NCBI RefSeq assembly: GCF_002950945.1
Contig: NZ_CP012673.1
Location: forward strand, 4,091,001 to 4,155,000
Direction of reading: 5' to 3'
DNA length: 64,000 nt
From: Sorangium cellulosum
GTDB lineage: Bacteria > Myxococcota_A > Polyangia > Polyangiales > Polyangiaceae
The notes beneath the pieces were generated by a model. The model was not told where the DNA came from, ran no database searches, and saw only the letters and a list, made by a program, of their open reading frames with translations. A program made the translations under genes and the position numbers. This document shows, one piece after another, positions 33,213-42,620 of the stretch (the first letter of the stretch is position 1; each line of letters opens with the position of its first letter).

Positions 33213-34541
33213 ATGCCTGGAGCTTATCGATCCGCTGTTGCGCTGTCTTTCCTTGGCTTATTCGCCGTGGCGTGTACGGTCGCGATGGAGGGCGAAGAGG
33301 ACCTCGGCGCGCTGTCCAGCGCCGCCACGGCCGACGGGGTCGTGTCCGCGGCGCTGACGCTCTCATCGGATTGGGGAAGCGGCTACTGCGCGAACGTGAC
33401 CGTCACGAACCTGAGCACCGCGCCGGTGACGTCGTGGAGCGTCGCGATCGACCTGCACCAGTCGACCGTGAGCAGCCTGTGGGAGGCCAATCGAAGCGTG
33501 ACCGGCTCGGTCCTCACGGCGGGATCGCTCAGGTCTCTGGCCGGGAGAGGCTCGACGACCTTCGGGTTCTGCGCGAACGCGACCGGGACGAACTACCGGC
33601 CGGAGATCACGTCGGTGAGCCATACGGGCGGGAGCAGCTCGTCGGCGAGCAGCTCCGCCAGCAGCTCGTCGGCGAGCAGCTCCGCCAGCAGCTCGTCGGC
33701 GAGCAGCTCGGGCGCGGGCGGCGCTGGGGGCGCGGGCGGCGCTGGGGGCGCGGGCGGCGCTGGGGGTGCAGGCGGCGCGGGCGGCGCGACCTCCAGCAGC
33801 AGCGCCAGCTCGGGTACCGGCGGGGGCGGCGCCACCTGCCCGATCCCCCTCCCGAGTTACGAGCGCGGCAACGGCTCGGCGACCTGGTACACCTTCAGCC
33901 AGGGCTCCGCCGAGGTGAACTGCAGCTACGCGATCCAGCAGCGCAACCCGGACCGGGTCGCGCACGTCGCGACCGGCGGCGGGCGGTATTTCGCCGCCAT
34001 GAACACGACGGATTACAACAACGCGGCCGCGTGCGGCGCGTGCATCGAGGTGAGCCGCGACGACGGGCGCAAGGTCGTGGCGACGGTCGTCGACCAGTGC
34101 CCGCAGGGGAGCAACCCGAAGTGCACGGCCGGGCACGTGGACCTCAGCCAGGAGGCCTTCCGGCAGATCGGGACCACCGAGGAGGGGTATCTCGGGACGG
34201 GCAACGGCGGCGCCAGGGGCAGGATCTCCTGGAAGTACGTCCCGTGCCCGGTCGAGGAGAACGTCTCCATCCGCCCGAAGGAGTCGAACGCCAACTGGAA
34301 CGAGTTCCTCGTGCAGGGCCATCGCAACCCGATCAAGAGGGTCGAGGTCCTGGTCGGCGGGCGGTGGCAGGCCGCCGCGCGGCGGCCGTACAACTACTGG
34401 GGCATCGACGGCGGCTCCGGCGTGGGGCGGGCGCCATGGACCGTGCGCGTGACCGACATCTTCGACGAGACGATCGAGCTCACGGTCCAGAACAACGTGG
34501 CCGATCAGCAGGCGTCCTCGCAGTTCCCCCTCTGCGAGTGA
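33213..34541 (+). CDS. expansin-like lipoprotein with CBM-type and Ser/Gly linker
   Basis: 442 residues from the ATG at 33213 (GGAG 6 bp before; an ATG at 33210 is alternative). Lipobox AVACT. Residues about 40-135 resemble a CBM2-like domain (SDWGSGYCANVTVTNLSTAP, VTSWSVAIDLHQST, GTNYRP). A Ser/Ala tract and a GGA tract follow (about 140-195), encoded by tandem DNA repeats. The C-terminus has the expansin double-psi barrel (GNGSATWYTF, AACGACIEVS, VVDQCP, HVDLSQEAF) and a CBM63-like second domain (VEVLVGGRWQAAARRPYNYW). Expansins loosen plant or bacterial polysaccharide walls without hydrolysis. HVDLS holds the key Asp. Confidence 0.85.
   Translation: MPGAYRSAVALSFLGLFAVACTVAMEGEEDLGALSSAATADGVVSAALTLSSDWGSGYCANVTVTNLSTAPVTSWSVAIDLHQSTVSSLWEANRSVTGSVLTAGSLRSLAGRGSTTFGFCANATGTNYRPEITSVSHTGGSSSSASSSASSSSASSSASSSSASSSGAGGAGGAGGAGGAGGAGGAGGAGGATSSSSASSGTGGGGATCPIPLPSYERGNGSATWYTFSQGSAEVNCSYAIQQRNPDRVAHVATGGGRYFAAMNTTDYNNAAACGACIEVSRDDGRKVVATVVDQCPQGSNPKCTAGHVDLSQEAFRQIGTTEEGYLGTGNGGARGRISWKYVPCPVEENVSIRPKESNANWNEFLVQGHRNPIKRVEVLVGGRWQAAARRPYNYWGIDGGSGVGRAPWTVRVTDIFDETIELTVQNNVADQQASSQFPLCE
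33633..33782 (+). repeat. tandem repeats encoding the expansin linker
   Basis: 2.9 copies of a 27-bp unit (33633-33710, Ser/Ala codons) followed by four copies of an 18-bp unit (33711-33782, GAGGAG codons; the fourth diverged). Both units are multiples of three, so copy-number change alters linker length without frameshift. Confidence 0.9.
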
Positions 34542-34597
34542 CGCCGCGGAGGCGGCCGCCGGCGACGCCCATCGCCGGCGGCGGCCTCCTGCGTCAC
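34539..34597. terminator. long hairpin between convergent genes
   Basis: Arms 34550-34565 and 34572-34587 pair at 15 of 16 positions around a 6-base loop; outer GTGACGC/GCGTCAC (34539-34545 and 34591-34597) extends the stem and overlaps the expansin stop. The haloperoxidase-like gene ends 38 bp further on. No T tract; likely bidirectional. Confidence 0.6.
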
Positions 34598-34634
34598 CGC
34601 GCCTGCCGGCGCGAGCACGCCCCGCCGGGGCGGC

Positions 34635-36494
34635 TCAGATCGTGATCCTCGTGCCGTCGAACCGGGTGAACGTGAACCCCTCGAACGGCTCGCGGAACGT
34701 CCGGCGCTCGTCCCGGAGCAGGCTGATCGCCACCTCCTCGCCGAGCGCCAGCGACGCGGCCGCGTCCGTGCGCCAGTGGATGCCCGCCCAGTTGCGCCCG
34801 AAGGCGTAGTTGGTCGCCAGCTTGTTCAGCTCGCCGCCCACGGTCAGCGGCGGCCCGCTGTAGGGGATGACCCGCGTCGGATCGTCCGGATCGGCGACGA
34901 ACGGATCGGCGATCACGTGGTCCTCGTCGAAGAACGCCTTCAGCAGCGTCGCGTTGACGCCCGCGATCGCGGCGGCGCCGCCCGGGTAGGAGCCGTGGTT
35001 CGGCGCGCCCTCCGGGAACGCCTGCGGCAAGAGGTAGCTGCCGAACTGGTCGAACACCAGGTCGAGCGCCCGCGAGCGCAGGATATCCCGGTGCAGCGGG
35101 TAGTCCCGCGCGTCGTTCGCGACGCGGTGGTGGACGAGGCCGCCGTACGCCTCCGGGCGCAGGCTGCGGTGCACGAACCACTTCTGCCAGTACGCCGCGC
35201 GGATGGCGCGCGACGTGCCGAGCGGCAGCAGGCTCTGCAGGTAGCCGAGCGCGAAGCTCGCCGCGGCGGACGCCTGCGTCCTCGACCGCAGGTAAGGATT
35301 CGTCGGGCTGAGCGGCGCCGCGACGCCCCCGGGCACGGCCGGATCCGGGCTGCGGCCGGCGCCGAGCAGCAGCGCCGCCCCCCAGAACAAGGGGCCTCCG
35401 CTGTGCACGAACTCCGCGAGATCGCGCCCCGTCGCGATGTAGCGGCGCACCGGGTCGTAGGCGATCGACCGACCGGGCGGGAGCCCGTCCTGCGCCGCGA
35501 GCCACTCCTCGTACTCGGTCAGGAAGTCGTTCCCCGGCAGCGCGGTGCGGATCCTGGCCCCGATGACCTGCGGGCCATAGGGGATGTCCCGCACGAGGAA
35601 CTGCGAGATGTACGGCCCGTCGAGCACGCCGGGGGGAATGACGTGTTTGGCTGTCCTGCCCGAGCGGTCCCGGGGATCGGCGTAGGTGACGCTGCCGCGG
35701 AACAGCGTCTGCAACGTCACGCGGCCGCCGGCGCGGGGGCCGGTGTGGCCGGAGAGGCCATCGATCTCCTCGAGCGCGTCCTGCACGTCGCCGCTGTCCT
35801 CGTAGCGCCCGAACGGCACGTCCCGCAGCAGCGCTTGCCAGTAGACCTCGACCGCCTCGGCGGCCTTCTCGGCGCTCGCGACCGCGGGGGCCGGGGGCAC
35901 GACGATCTGGACCGGCGTGGTCCCGATCAGGCTGACGGCGAGCGTCCCGACCGGGTTGACCAGCTTGCGTGTCCCGCCGAGCGGGATGGCCTCGAAATCG
36001 TCCCATTCGCGCGAGGCGTAGGCCCGCGACGCGATCTCGTACGCGTCGAGGTCGACCTCGCCGCGCTCGTCGTGCGGCAGGCCGCGGGTGTCGGTCCCGA
36101 TCTTGTTCGGATACCGCGCCTCGTCGCCGTTGTTCGGGTGCGGCGCGACCGGCTCCCGGAAGTTGTCGAGCGCGGCCTCCGTGCGGGCGCGCAGGGCGCG
36201 CAGGCGGAGCTCGTGATCGAGCGGCGAGACGTGGGGATCGCGGCGCAGCGAGTCGAGGTCGCCGAGCAGAGCCTCGACGTCCCGGCCGCGCTCCGCCCTC
36301 GCGACGCCGGCGCTGCCGGCGAGCACGCTCCCCGCGGCGAGCGTGCCGGCCACGCCGATGAAGGCGCGCCGCCCCGCCGTCTTCTCGCCGCTCGCGCGCG
36401 GCGTGGACGACGCGGCCTCGGGTCCCTGCGGATTCGGGTCGTCGGCGGCCTTCGCGGCGCTCGGACGGTCGGGATGATGGGAATCGATGGTCAT
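34635..36494 (-). CDS. vanadium-haloperoxidase-family protein with altered active site, Tat-exported
   Basis: 619 residues from the ATG at 36494 (GGAG 9 bp upstream); the frame runs to 36677. A twin-arginine signal GRRAFIGVAG (about residue 42) indicates folded export. The family core is clear: WQKWFVHRSLRPE, FPEGAPNHGSYPGG, and GRNWAGIHWRTD. Arg 567 and His 573 fit two vanadate-pocket residues with the usual spacing. However the segment that normally reads YPSGHA reads YPGGAA (about 503-508), losing the Ser and His that hydrogen-bond vanadate and act in catalysis. Halogenating activity is therefore doubtful; it could be a phosphatase-like or non-enzymatic relative. Monocistronic. Confidence 0.8.
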   Translation of the reverse strand: MTIDSHHPDRPSAAKAADDPNPQGPEAASSTPRASGEKTAGRRAFIGVAGTLAAGSVLAGSAGVARAERGRDVEALLGDLDSLRRDPHVSPLDHELRLRALRARTEAALDNFREPVAPHPNNGDEARYPNKIGTDTRGLPHDERGEVDLDAYEIASRAYASREWDDFEAIPLGGTRKLVNPVGTLAVSLIGTTPVQIVVPPAPAVASAEKAAEAVEVYWQALLRDVPFGRYEDSGDVQDALEEIDGLSGHTGPRAGGRVTLQTLFRGSVTYADPRDRSGRTAKHVIPPGVLDGPYISQFLVRDIPYGPQVIGARIRTALPGNDFLTEYEEWLAAQDGLPPGRSIAYDPVRRYIATGRDLAEFVHSGGPLFWGAALLLGAGRSPDPAVPGGVAAPLSPTNPYLRSRTQASAAASFALGYLQSLLPLGTSRAIRAAYWQKWFVHRSLRPEAYGGLVHHRVANDARDYPLHRDILRSRALDLVFDQFGSYLLPQAFPEGAPNHGSYPGGAAAIAGVNATLLKAFFDEDHVIADPFVADPDDPTRVIPYSGPPLTVGGELNKLATNYAFGRNWAGIHWRTDAAASLALGEEVAISLLRDERRTFREPFEGFTFTRFDGTRITI

Positions 36495-36955
36495 GGCGTT
36501 CAGCTCCGTGGGTTGCGCAGGCCTTCGCCTCCGGCTCGGCCGCGGTCTCGGCGGCGGAGCAGCGATGGCGTCCTGCTGGTGAGCTCTCGTGTCGTCCCCT
36601 CTCGCGCTCTCGCCTCTCACGCGGCCTGCGGCCCTCCGCGCGGGGACCGCGGCGCCCTTTCGCCGGCGCAGCGTCACGCCACGTCGCGCCGTCGCCCCTC
36701 GCGATCGTGGCGACGAACGCGAGGAGACAGCGCTCCGAGGACCCGCACGTCGGGGGCAGAAGAGAGCAGGGGGGAGAGGAGAGGAGCGGTATCCGTTATG
36801 TTAGATACGTATCTACTATAACGGATTGTGCTGAGCAAGACATTTGTTTCGCATTACGTCGGCGACACTTCCGGTGCCGCGCGCACCGGGTTCAGCGCAC
36901 TCCCTCGGTCGCGATCGAGCGATACCGAGGTTCACAGGGCGGGACTGGAGCGCCG
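36495..36955. other. 461-bp gap with a strong AT-rich palindrome
   Basis: Upstream of the haloperoxidase-family gene and downstream of the Kelch gene. The 36-bp palindrome at 36791-36826 is the one clear structure. No gene recognised; 36840-36950 is GC-rich and featureless. Confidence 0.35.
36791..36826. promoter_or_regulatory. 36-bp near-perfect palindrome
   Basis: Arms of 18 bp with two mismatched pairs; the centre AGATACGTATCT is perfectly symmetric and the ends are ATCCGTTAT/ATAACGGAT. It is far more AT-rich than its surroundings. No T tract beyond it on the minus strand, so an operator or recombination site is as likely as a terminator. Confidence 0.75.
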
Positions 36956-39900
36956 TTATCGTGGCCCGGCGGGCGCTCGCCGCCGGCGCCGCGGTCGCCG
37001 CAGCGCCAGCGCGCCCGCGGCGAGCAGCGCCGCCGTCCACCGCCCGGCGGCTCCGCCGGCGCGACCCGCGGCGGCGCTGCAGCCCGGGTCGCTCCCCACG
37101 GCGATCTCCGGCGGCTGCACGCAGCGGCCTCCAGGATCGCAGACCCACCCCGGCGCGCACTCGGCGACCGAGAGGCAGCTCGAGTAACAGGCCCCGAGGG
37201 CGGGCGCGCAGCGGTAGCTCCCGCAGTCGAAGGCGACCCGGTGGGAGGTGGCGCACGCCGCGCCGTGGCTCGGGCAGAACGCCGGCCCTTCGCCGTGGCT
37301 CTCGTCGGTGCAGCGCGACGCCGCGCACTGCGTCCCCGGCCCCGCGCCGATGCAGCGGCCCCCCGGCCCGCAGGTGCTCAGGCATGTCCCTTCCGCGCCG
37401 CAGTCCTGGTGCAGGTCCACGCCGGTCGGCTCCGGCATGCACCGGCCGACGTGCCCCGGCAGCACGCACGAGGTGCAGAGGTCGGTGCACGGGGCGTCGC
37501 AGCAGACGCCGGACACGCAGAACGAGCCTCCGGCGCAGTCCGTGGTGACGGTGCAGGTCTGGATCCCCGCCGGGATGCTCGCCGGGGTGGCCGGGGCGGT
37601 GCCATCGAGCTCGCCCGGGGCGCACTCCGGGGTGACCGGGAACTGGCACTCGCCGGTCGCCGGGTCGCAGACGCCGTCGTGGCAGGCGTCGGGGGCGGCG
37701 CAGAGGACGGGATCGCTGCCCAGGCAGGCGCCGCCCTGGCAGGTGTCGCTCCGGGTGCAGGCGTTGTGATCGTCGCAGGCGGCGCCGTCGCCGACCGGGC
37801 CACAGACGCCGACCAAGCGGCCGGACTCCGCGTCGTCGCAGGCCTCGCAGGGGCCCTCGCAGGCGGTCGTGCAGCAGAACCCGTCGGCGCAGAAGCCGGT
37901 CTGGCACTCGCCGGGCTGGGTGCAGGCGGCGCCGAGGGGCAGGGGGCGGAAGAGCTCCGTGGTCGCGAGGGGAACGAGCGGGACCTCGTTCCCGCCGCCG
38001 GCGATGAGCACCCGCCCGTCGCCCAGCCGCGTCGCGGCGTGGGCGCCGCGAGGCTCGGCCATCGAGCCGGCGGGGATCCAGGCGTCGCGCGCAGGATCGT
38101 AGAGCTCCGCGCTCGCGAGGTACCCGTCGCCCTCGGTCCGGCCGCCGACGACGAGCACGTGCCCGCTCGCCAGCAGGGTCGCGGTGTGCTGGCGGCGGCG
38201 CTGGAGCATCGGGGCGGCAGATCGCCATCCCGTCACCGGATCGTACAGATCCGCGCTGCCGAGGACCGCCTGCGCGACGCCGCCCGCGACGAGCACCTGC
38301 CCGTTCGCCAGCAGCGTCGCGGTGTGCTCGCTGCGACGCTCGGGCATGTTGGCGAGGTACCAGACGTTGCCCGCCGGGTCGTACACCTCCGCGGAGGAGA
38401 GAGGGGCGTCGCCCACCCCGGGGCCGCCGGTGAGGAGGCCGCCGGCGACGAGCACTTGCCCGTTGGCCAGCCGCGTCGCGGTGTGTTTGCTGCGACCCTC
38501 GGACATCGGGGCCACGACGAGCCAGGTGTCGCTCGCCGGATCGTAGATCTCCGCCGTTTCGAAGTTCGCGCCGCCGTTGTACCCGCCCGCGGTGAACACC
38601 CGCCCGTCGCCCAGCAGCGTCGCGGTGTGGTCCATGCGAGGCCAGCCCATCGAGGCGGCGTCGGCCCAGCTGTCGCTCTCCGGATCGTACCGCTCCACGC
38701 TCACGTCGATCCCGCCCGTCACGAGCACCTGCCCGTCGCCCAGCCGCACCGCGGCGGCGCCGAAACGCGCCGTGCGCATCGAGGCGGCGGGGGTCCACGT
38801 GCCGCTCTCCGGGTCGTACAGGTCCGACATGTCGATGACCCCGCTCTCTTTGGCGCCTGCGACGAGCACCTGCCCGTTGCCCAGCAGCGTCGCGGTCTGG
38901 GAGGCGTGCCCCGCGGGCAACATCCCGGCGGCCGTCCACGCCGGGTCCACGAGCACCGCCTCGCCGTCCACGTCGACCCAGAGCTCGATGCGCGCGCCGC
39001 GCGCCGCGAGCCTCGCCTCGACCGGACGGCCGCCCGCCGCGTAGGCCCGCGGCGCGGTGACGCGCAGCCGGGCCGACCCGCCCTCGTCGCAGAGCTCCAC
39101 CGCCGCGCCGCGCTGCCGCAGCGCCGCGCCCGCGATCGTCCACTCCGCGGCCGGGCGATCGCGAAAGGCGACCCCCTGCTCGAGCAGCAGCCACTCCTCG
39201 TAGCCGCCCGCCGTGGCCGTCCAGTACGACGTGCCCCCCGGCCGCACGTACGCGACGGCGCTGCCGGCGACGGTCCCCTCGCCCGAGGCGCCGAGCTCGC
39301 GCACGTGGACCTCGAAGCCGTCCGAGCCCGCGGCGCCGCGGCCAGCCGGGTCGGCGCCGCCGGCGAGGCGAAAGCGCAGCGCGTCCTCGCCGCGCCTCGG
39401 CAGGTCGGCGCGGAGGCCGCCTCGCCGCCGCAGGGAGAACTCCTCCCCGCGGGCATCCGGCCGCGCGCCGAAGCCCTCGGCGGTGGCGATCAGGGCCTCG
39501 CGCCGCTCGAGGATCTCGGCCTCCTGCGCGGGGAAGCGGCCGCGCAGGGCAGCGGCGCCGGGCGGGGCGGGCTCGGCGCCGCAGCCGAGGAGGACGCCGG
39601 CGGCGGCGGCGAGCAGGAGCAGCAGGAGGCGCCGCGCGCCCCGCGACGCCGCGCGCAGGCCGGGGAGCGGCCCGCGGCGCGCCGAGCACGGGGACCTCCG
39701 TGAGGCCGCCGGCCGGGATCTCCGCAGCGCCGCGCGCCGGGACCTCCCCATCGCCGCCGCCGCGGCCAGGAGCCCCGCCGCGAGCCACCCCGCGCCGCGC
39801 CCGTCCGGCGCCCGCGCGGCCAGGCTGCACCCGGCGTCCTCGCCGGGCGTCCGGTCCGGCGGCCGCACGCACGCGCCCTCGGGATCACAGACCGACCCGG

Positions 39901-42577
39901 GCGCGCAGTCGTGCACCGACTGGCAGCGGGTGAGGCACGCGCCGAAGGCCGGCGCGCAGCGGTAGCGCCCGCAGTCGAACGGCACGCCGTCGCCGCTGGG
40001 GCAAGGGTCGCCCACCTTCGCGCAGTAGGCCGGGCCCACACCCTCGCTCGCGCCGGTGCACCGGCTCGCGGTGCACTGCGCGCCCTCGTGCGCGCCGATG
40101 CACGCGCCGTCCGGGCCGCACGTGCGCAGGCAGTCCTTGGCCGACCCGCAGTCCTCGCGCAGATCGACGCCCGGAGGCTCGAGCGTGCACACGCCCATGT
40201 GGCCGGGCAGCGCGCACGAATGGCACGGCCCGGCGCACGTGGTGTCGCAGCAGACCGAGTCGACGCAGTACTGGCCGTCCGGGCACTCGTCCTGCGCGGC
40301 GCAGAGGCGCACGTCGGGCGGGACCGTCGGCGCGAGGCCGGCACCGCCGGCGTCGTCCGGGCCACACTCGGGCTTGAGCGGCGTGGAGCACCGGCCGGTC
40401 CGCGGGTCGCACGTGCCGGGCTCGTGGCACTCGTCCGCCGGCGGGCATTTCCTCGGAGATCCAGCGCAGGCGCCGCCCAGGCAGGTGTCCCCGTCGGTGC
40501 AGGCGTCCCCGTCGTCGCAGGCAGCGCCGTCGGCCCTCGCGGCGTCGATGCAGTCGCCGGTGCCCGGGTCGCAGACGGCGTCGCGGCAGGTGTCGGGCGC
40601 GCGGCAGACCCGCGGATCGGCGCCGGTGCAGGCGCCGACCTGGCACGTGTCGGCCCGGGTGCACGCGTTGCCGTCGTCGCACGCGGGGCCGGTGAGCGGC
40701 TCGCAGGCGCCGTCCGAGGGGGAGCCCTGGGCCCGCGAGCATGCGTCGCACGGGCCTGCGTCGCAGGCGGTCGCGCAGCAGACGCCGTCGGCGCAGAACC
40801 CGGTCTGGCACTCGCCGGGCAGCGCGCACGCGGCGCCGAGGGGGAGGGGGCTGAAGAGCTCTGCGACCGCGTCGCCGACGACGAGCACCCGCCCGTCGCC
40901 CAGCAGCGTCACGGTGGCGTCGTAGCCGTGCGCCATGCTCATCGTGCCGGCCGAGATCCAGGTGTCTCGCACCGGGTCGTACAGCTCCGCGCTCGAGAAG
41001 ATCCCTGCCGCGCCGTTGCCGCCCGCGACGAGCACCTGCCCGTTGCCCAGCCGCGTCGCGGTATGCCCGAAGCGCGCCGCGCTCATCGGCGCGCCGGCGG
41101 TCCAGGCGTCTCGCGCCGGGTCGTACAGCTCCACGCTCGTGTGGACACGACCGTCGTCGGAGCCGCCTGCGACGAGCACCTGCCCGTTGCCCAGCAGCGC
41201 CGCCGCATGGCGGCCCCGCGCCATGGCCAACGAGCCGGCGGCCGTCCAGGTGCGGGTCGCCGGATCGTACAGCTCCGCGGTCGTCGTGCTCACGCCGGTG
41301 CGGGAGGCCATGCCGCCGGCGACGAGCGCCTTGCCGTTCGCCAGCAGCGTCGCCGAGTGGCCCCTGCGCGACAGGACCGTCGGGCCAGTCGGCATCCAGG
41401 TGCCGGTCTCCGGATCGTAGAGCTCCGCGGTCCCGGGGTCCACCGCGGAGCTGTCGCCGCCCACGACCAGGACCTCGCCGTTCCGCAGGCGCGTCGCGGT
41501 GTGCAACACGCGAGCCCTTCTCATCGGGGCGGCGATGCTCCAGGCGTCGCTCGCCGGGTCGTACAGCTGCGTGCCCGTAGGGTCGATGGTGTCGCCGCCG
41601 CCGCCCGCGGCGAGCACCTGGCCGTTCGCCAGCAGCGTCGCCGTGTGGAGGGCCTGCGCCGTCGCCATCGAGCCGGCGGGTCTCCAGACGTCGCCCACCG
41701 GGTCGTACAGCTCCGCGCTCGGGGTGCGGTCGTTGGTGTCCGCGGCGATGCCGCCCGCGACGAGCACCTGCCCGTTGCCGAGCAGCGTCGCGCTGTGGTT
41801 GCCGCGCGGCGTGCCGATGGGGGCCGCGACCGTCCAGGCCGGGTCCACCAGCACCGCCTCGCCGCCCGCGTCGACCCAGAGCTCGATCGTCCCGCCGCGC
41901 GCCGCGAGCCTCGCCTCGACCGGCCGCCCTCCCGCCGCGTAGGCGCGCGGCGCCGTCACGCGCAACCGCGGCGTCCCGCCCTCGTCGCATAACTCGACCA
42001 CCGCGCCGCGTTGCCGCGGCGCCGCGCCGTCGACCTCCCACGTGGCCACCGGGCGGTCGCCCGCGGCGGCGCCCTCCTCGAGCAGCAGCCACTCCTCGTA
42101 GCCGCGCTCCGTCGCCGTCCAGTACGAGGTGCCGCCCGGCCTCGCGTACGCCACGGCGCTGCCGGCGACGGCCCCTTCGCCGGTGGCGCCGAGCTCGCGC
42201 ACGTGGACCTCGAGGCCGGCGGAGCGTGGGGCCGCGCTGCCGTCCGCGCCGTCGGCGTTCCCTGCGCGGCCCGCGCCGCCCTCGAGGCGGAACACCACCG
42301 CGCCCTCGCCGCGCCTCGGCAGCTCGGCCGAGAGCCCCCCGGGGCGCAGCGCCGCGCGCGCCGCCCCGCCGCCTGCCGCGCGCAGCGCGAAGCCGCCCTC
42401 CACGGCGACGAGGGGCTCCGTTCGATCGAGGATCTCCGCCGCCTGGGCGGGGAAGCGGCGGCGCAGCGCGGCCGCGTCGGGCGGCGGCGGATCGGCGCCG
42501 CAGCCCGAGAGCGGCGCGGCGAGGAGCAGCGCCAGCGCGGCGGCGGCGGAGCGAGTGCGCAGGGGCCCGAGATGCAT
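36956..42577 (-). CDS. giant tandem-duplicated Kelch/Cys-rich surface protein with two MYXO-CTERM signals
   Basis: 1873 residues in one frame; GAGGAGG precedes the ATG. Residues 1-942 and 943-1873 are paralogous units. Each has an N-terminal membrane signal with a lipobox (LSGCG; LLGCG, Cys about 999), a domain with VHVRELGA and RPGGTSYWTA, a Kelch beta-propeller (repeats like HTATLLANGQVLVAGG and SAELYDP), a Cys-rich tail (GECQTGFCADGVCC; DDGNACTRADTC), and a MYXO-CTERM signal (GCSLAAR, Cys about 917, then a helix and Arg cluster; at the end DPGCSAAAG, helix, RRPRRRRR). The first sorting signal runs in frame into the second export signal. An ATG at 39751 could start unit 2 separately but has no ribosome site. 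Probable cell-surface adhesin or sensor. Confidence 0.8.
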   Translation of the reverse strand: MHLGPLRTRSAAAALALLLAAPLSGCGADPPPPDAAALRRRFPAQAAEILDRTEPLVAVEGGFALRAAGGGAARAALRPGGLSAELPRRGEGAVVFRLEGGAGRAGNADGADGSAAPRSAGLEVHVRELGATGEGAVAGSAVAYARPGGTSYWTATERGYEEWLLLEEGAAAGDRPVATWEVDGAAPRQRGAVVELCDEGGTPRLRVTAPRAYAAGGRPVEARLAARGGTIELWVDAGGEAVLVDPAWTVAAPIGTPRGNHSATLLGNGQVLVAGGIAADTNDRTPSAELYDPVGDVWRPAGSMATAQALHTATLLANGQVLAAGGGGDTIDPTGTQLYDPASDAWSIAAPMRRARVLHTATRLRNGEVLVVGGDSSAVDPGTAELYDPETGTWMPTGPTVLSRRGHSATLLANGKALVAGGMASRTGVSTTTAELYDPATRTWTAAGSLAMARGRHAAALLGNGQVLVAGGSDDGRVHTSVELYDPARDAWTAGAPMSAARFGHTATRLGNGQVLVAGGNGAAGIFSSAELYDPVRDTWISAGTMSMAHGYDATVTLLGDGRVLVVGDAVAELFSPLPLGAACALPGECQTGFCADGVCCATACDAGPCDACSRAQGSPSDGACEPLTGPACDDGNACTRADTCQVGACTGADPRVCRAPDTCRDAVCDPGTGDCIDAARADGAACDDGDACTDGDTCLGGACAGSPRKCPPADECHEPGTCDPRTGRCSTPLKPECGPDDAGGAGLAPTVPPDVRLCAAQDECPDGQYCVDSVCCDTTCAGPCHSCALPGHMGVCTLEPPGVDLREDCGSAKDCLRTCGPDGACIGAHEGAQCTASRCTGASEGVGPAYCAKVGDPCPSGDGVPFDCGRYRCAPAFGACLTRCQSVHDCAPGSVCDPEGACVRPPDRTPGEDAGCSLAARAPDGRGAGWLAAGLLAAAAAMGRSRRAALRRSRPAASRRSPCSARRGPLPGLRAASRGARRLLLLLLAAAAGVLLGCGAEPAPPGAAALRGRFPAQEAEILERREALIATAEGFGARPDARGEEFSLRRRGGLRADLPRRGEDALRFRLAGGADPAGRGAAGSDGFEVHVRELGASGEGTVAGSAVAYVRPGGTSYWTATAGGYEEWLLLEQGVAFRDRPAAEWTIAGAALRQRGAAVELCDEGGSARLRVTAPRAYAAGGRPVEARLAARGARIELWVDVDGEAVLVDPAWTAAGMLPAGHASQTATLLGNGQVLVAGAKESGVIDMSDLYDPESGTWTPAASMRTARFGAAAVRLGDGQVLVTGGIDVSVERYDPESDSWADAASMGWPRMDHTATLLGDGRVFTAGGYNGGANFETAEIYDPASDTWLVVAPMSEGRSKHTATRLANGQVLVAGGLLTGGPGVGDAPLSSAEVYDPAGNVWYLANMPERRSEHTATLLANGQVLVAGGVAQAVLGSADLYDPVTGWRSAAPMLQRRRQHTATLLASGHVLVVGGRTEGDGYLASAELYDPARDAWIPAGSMAEPRGAHAATRLGDGRVLIAGGGNEVPLVPLATTELFRPLPLGAACTQPGECQTGFCADGFCCTTACEGPCEACDDAESGRLVGVCGPVGDGAACDDHNACTRSDTCQGGACLGSDPVLCAAPDACHDGVCDPATGECQFPVTPECAPGELDGTAPATPASIPAGIQTCTVTTDCAGGSFCVSGVCCDAPCTDLCTSCVLPGHVGRCMPEPTGVDLHQDCGAEGTCLSTCGPGGRCIGAGPGTQCAASRCTDESHGEGPAFCPSHGAACATSHRVAFDCGSYRCAPALGACYSSCLSVAECAPGWVCDPGGRCVQPPEIAVGSDPGCSAAAGRAGGAAGRWTAALLAAGALALRRPRRRRRAPAGPR

Positions 42578-42620
42578 GACCAGTCCTCCTCGGCGCGGGC
42601 ACCCGCGCCCATGCTCGCGT

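Noticed and set aside
39751..39753. Separate start codon for the second Kelch unit.
   Set aside because: Possible, but there is no ribosome binding site and the frame is continuous with unit 1, so it is annotated as one gene and the alternative is recorded in the findings.
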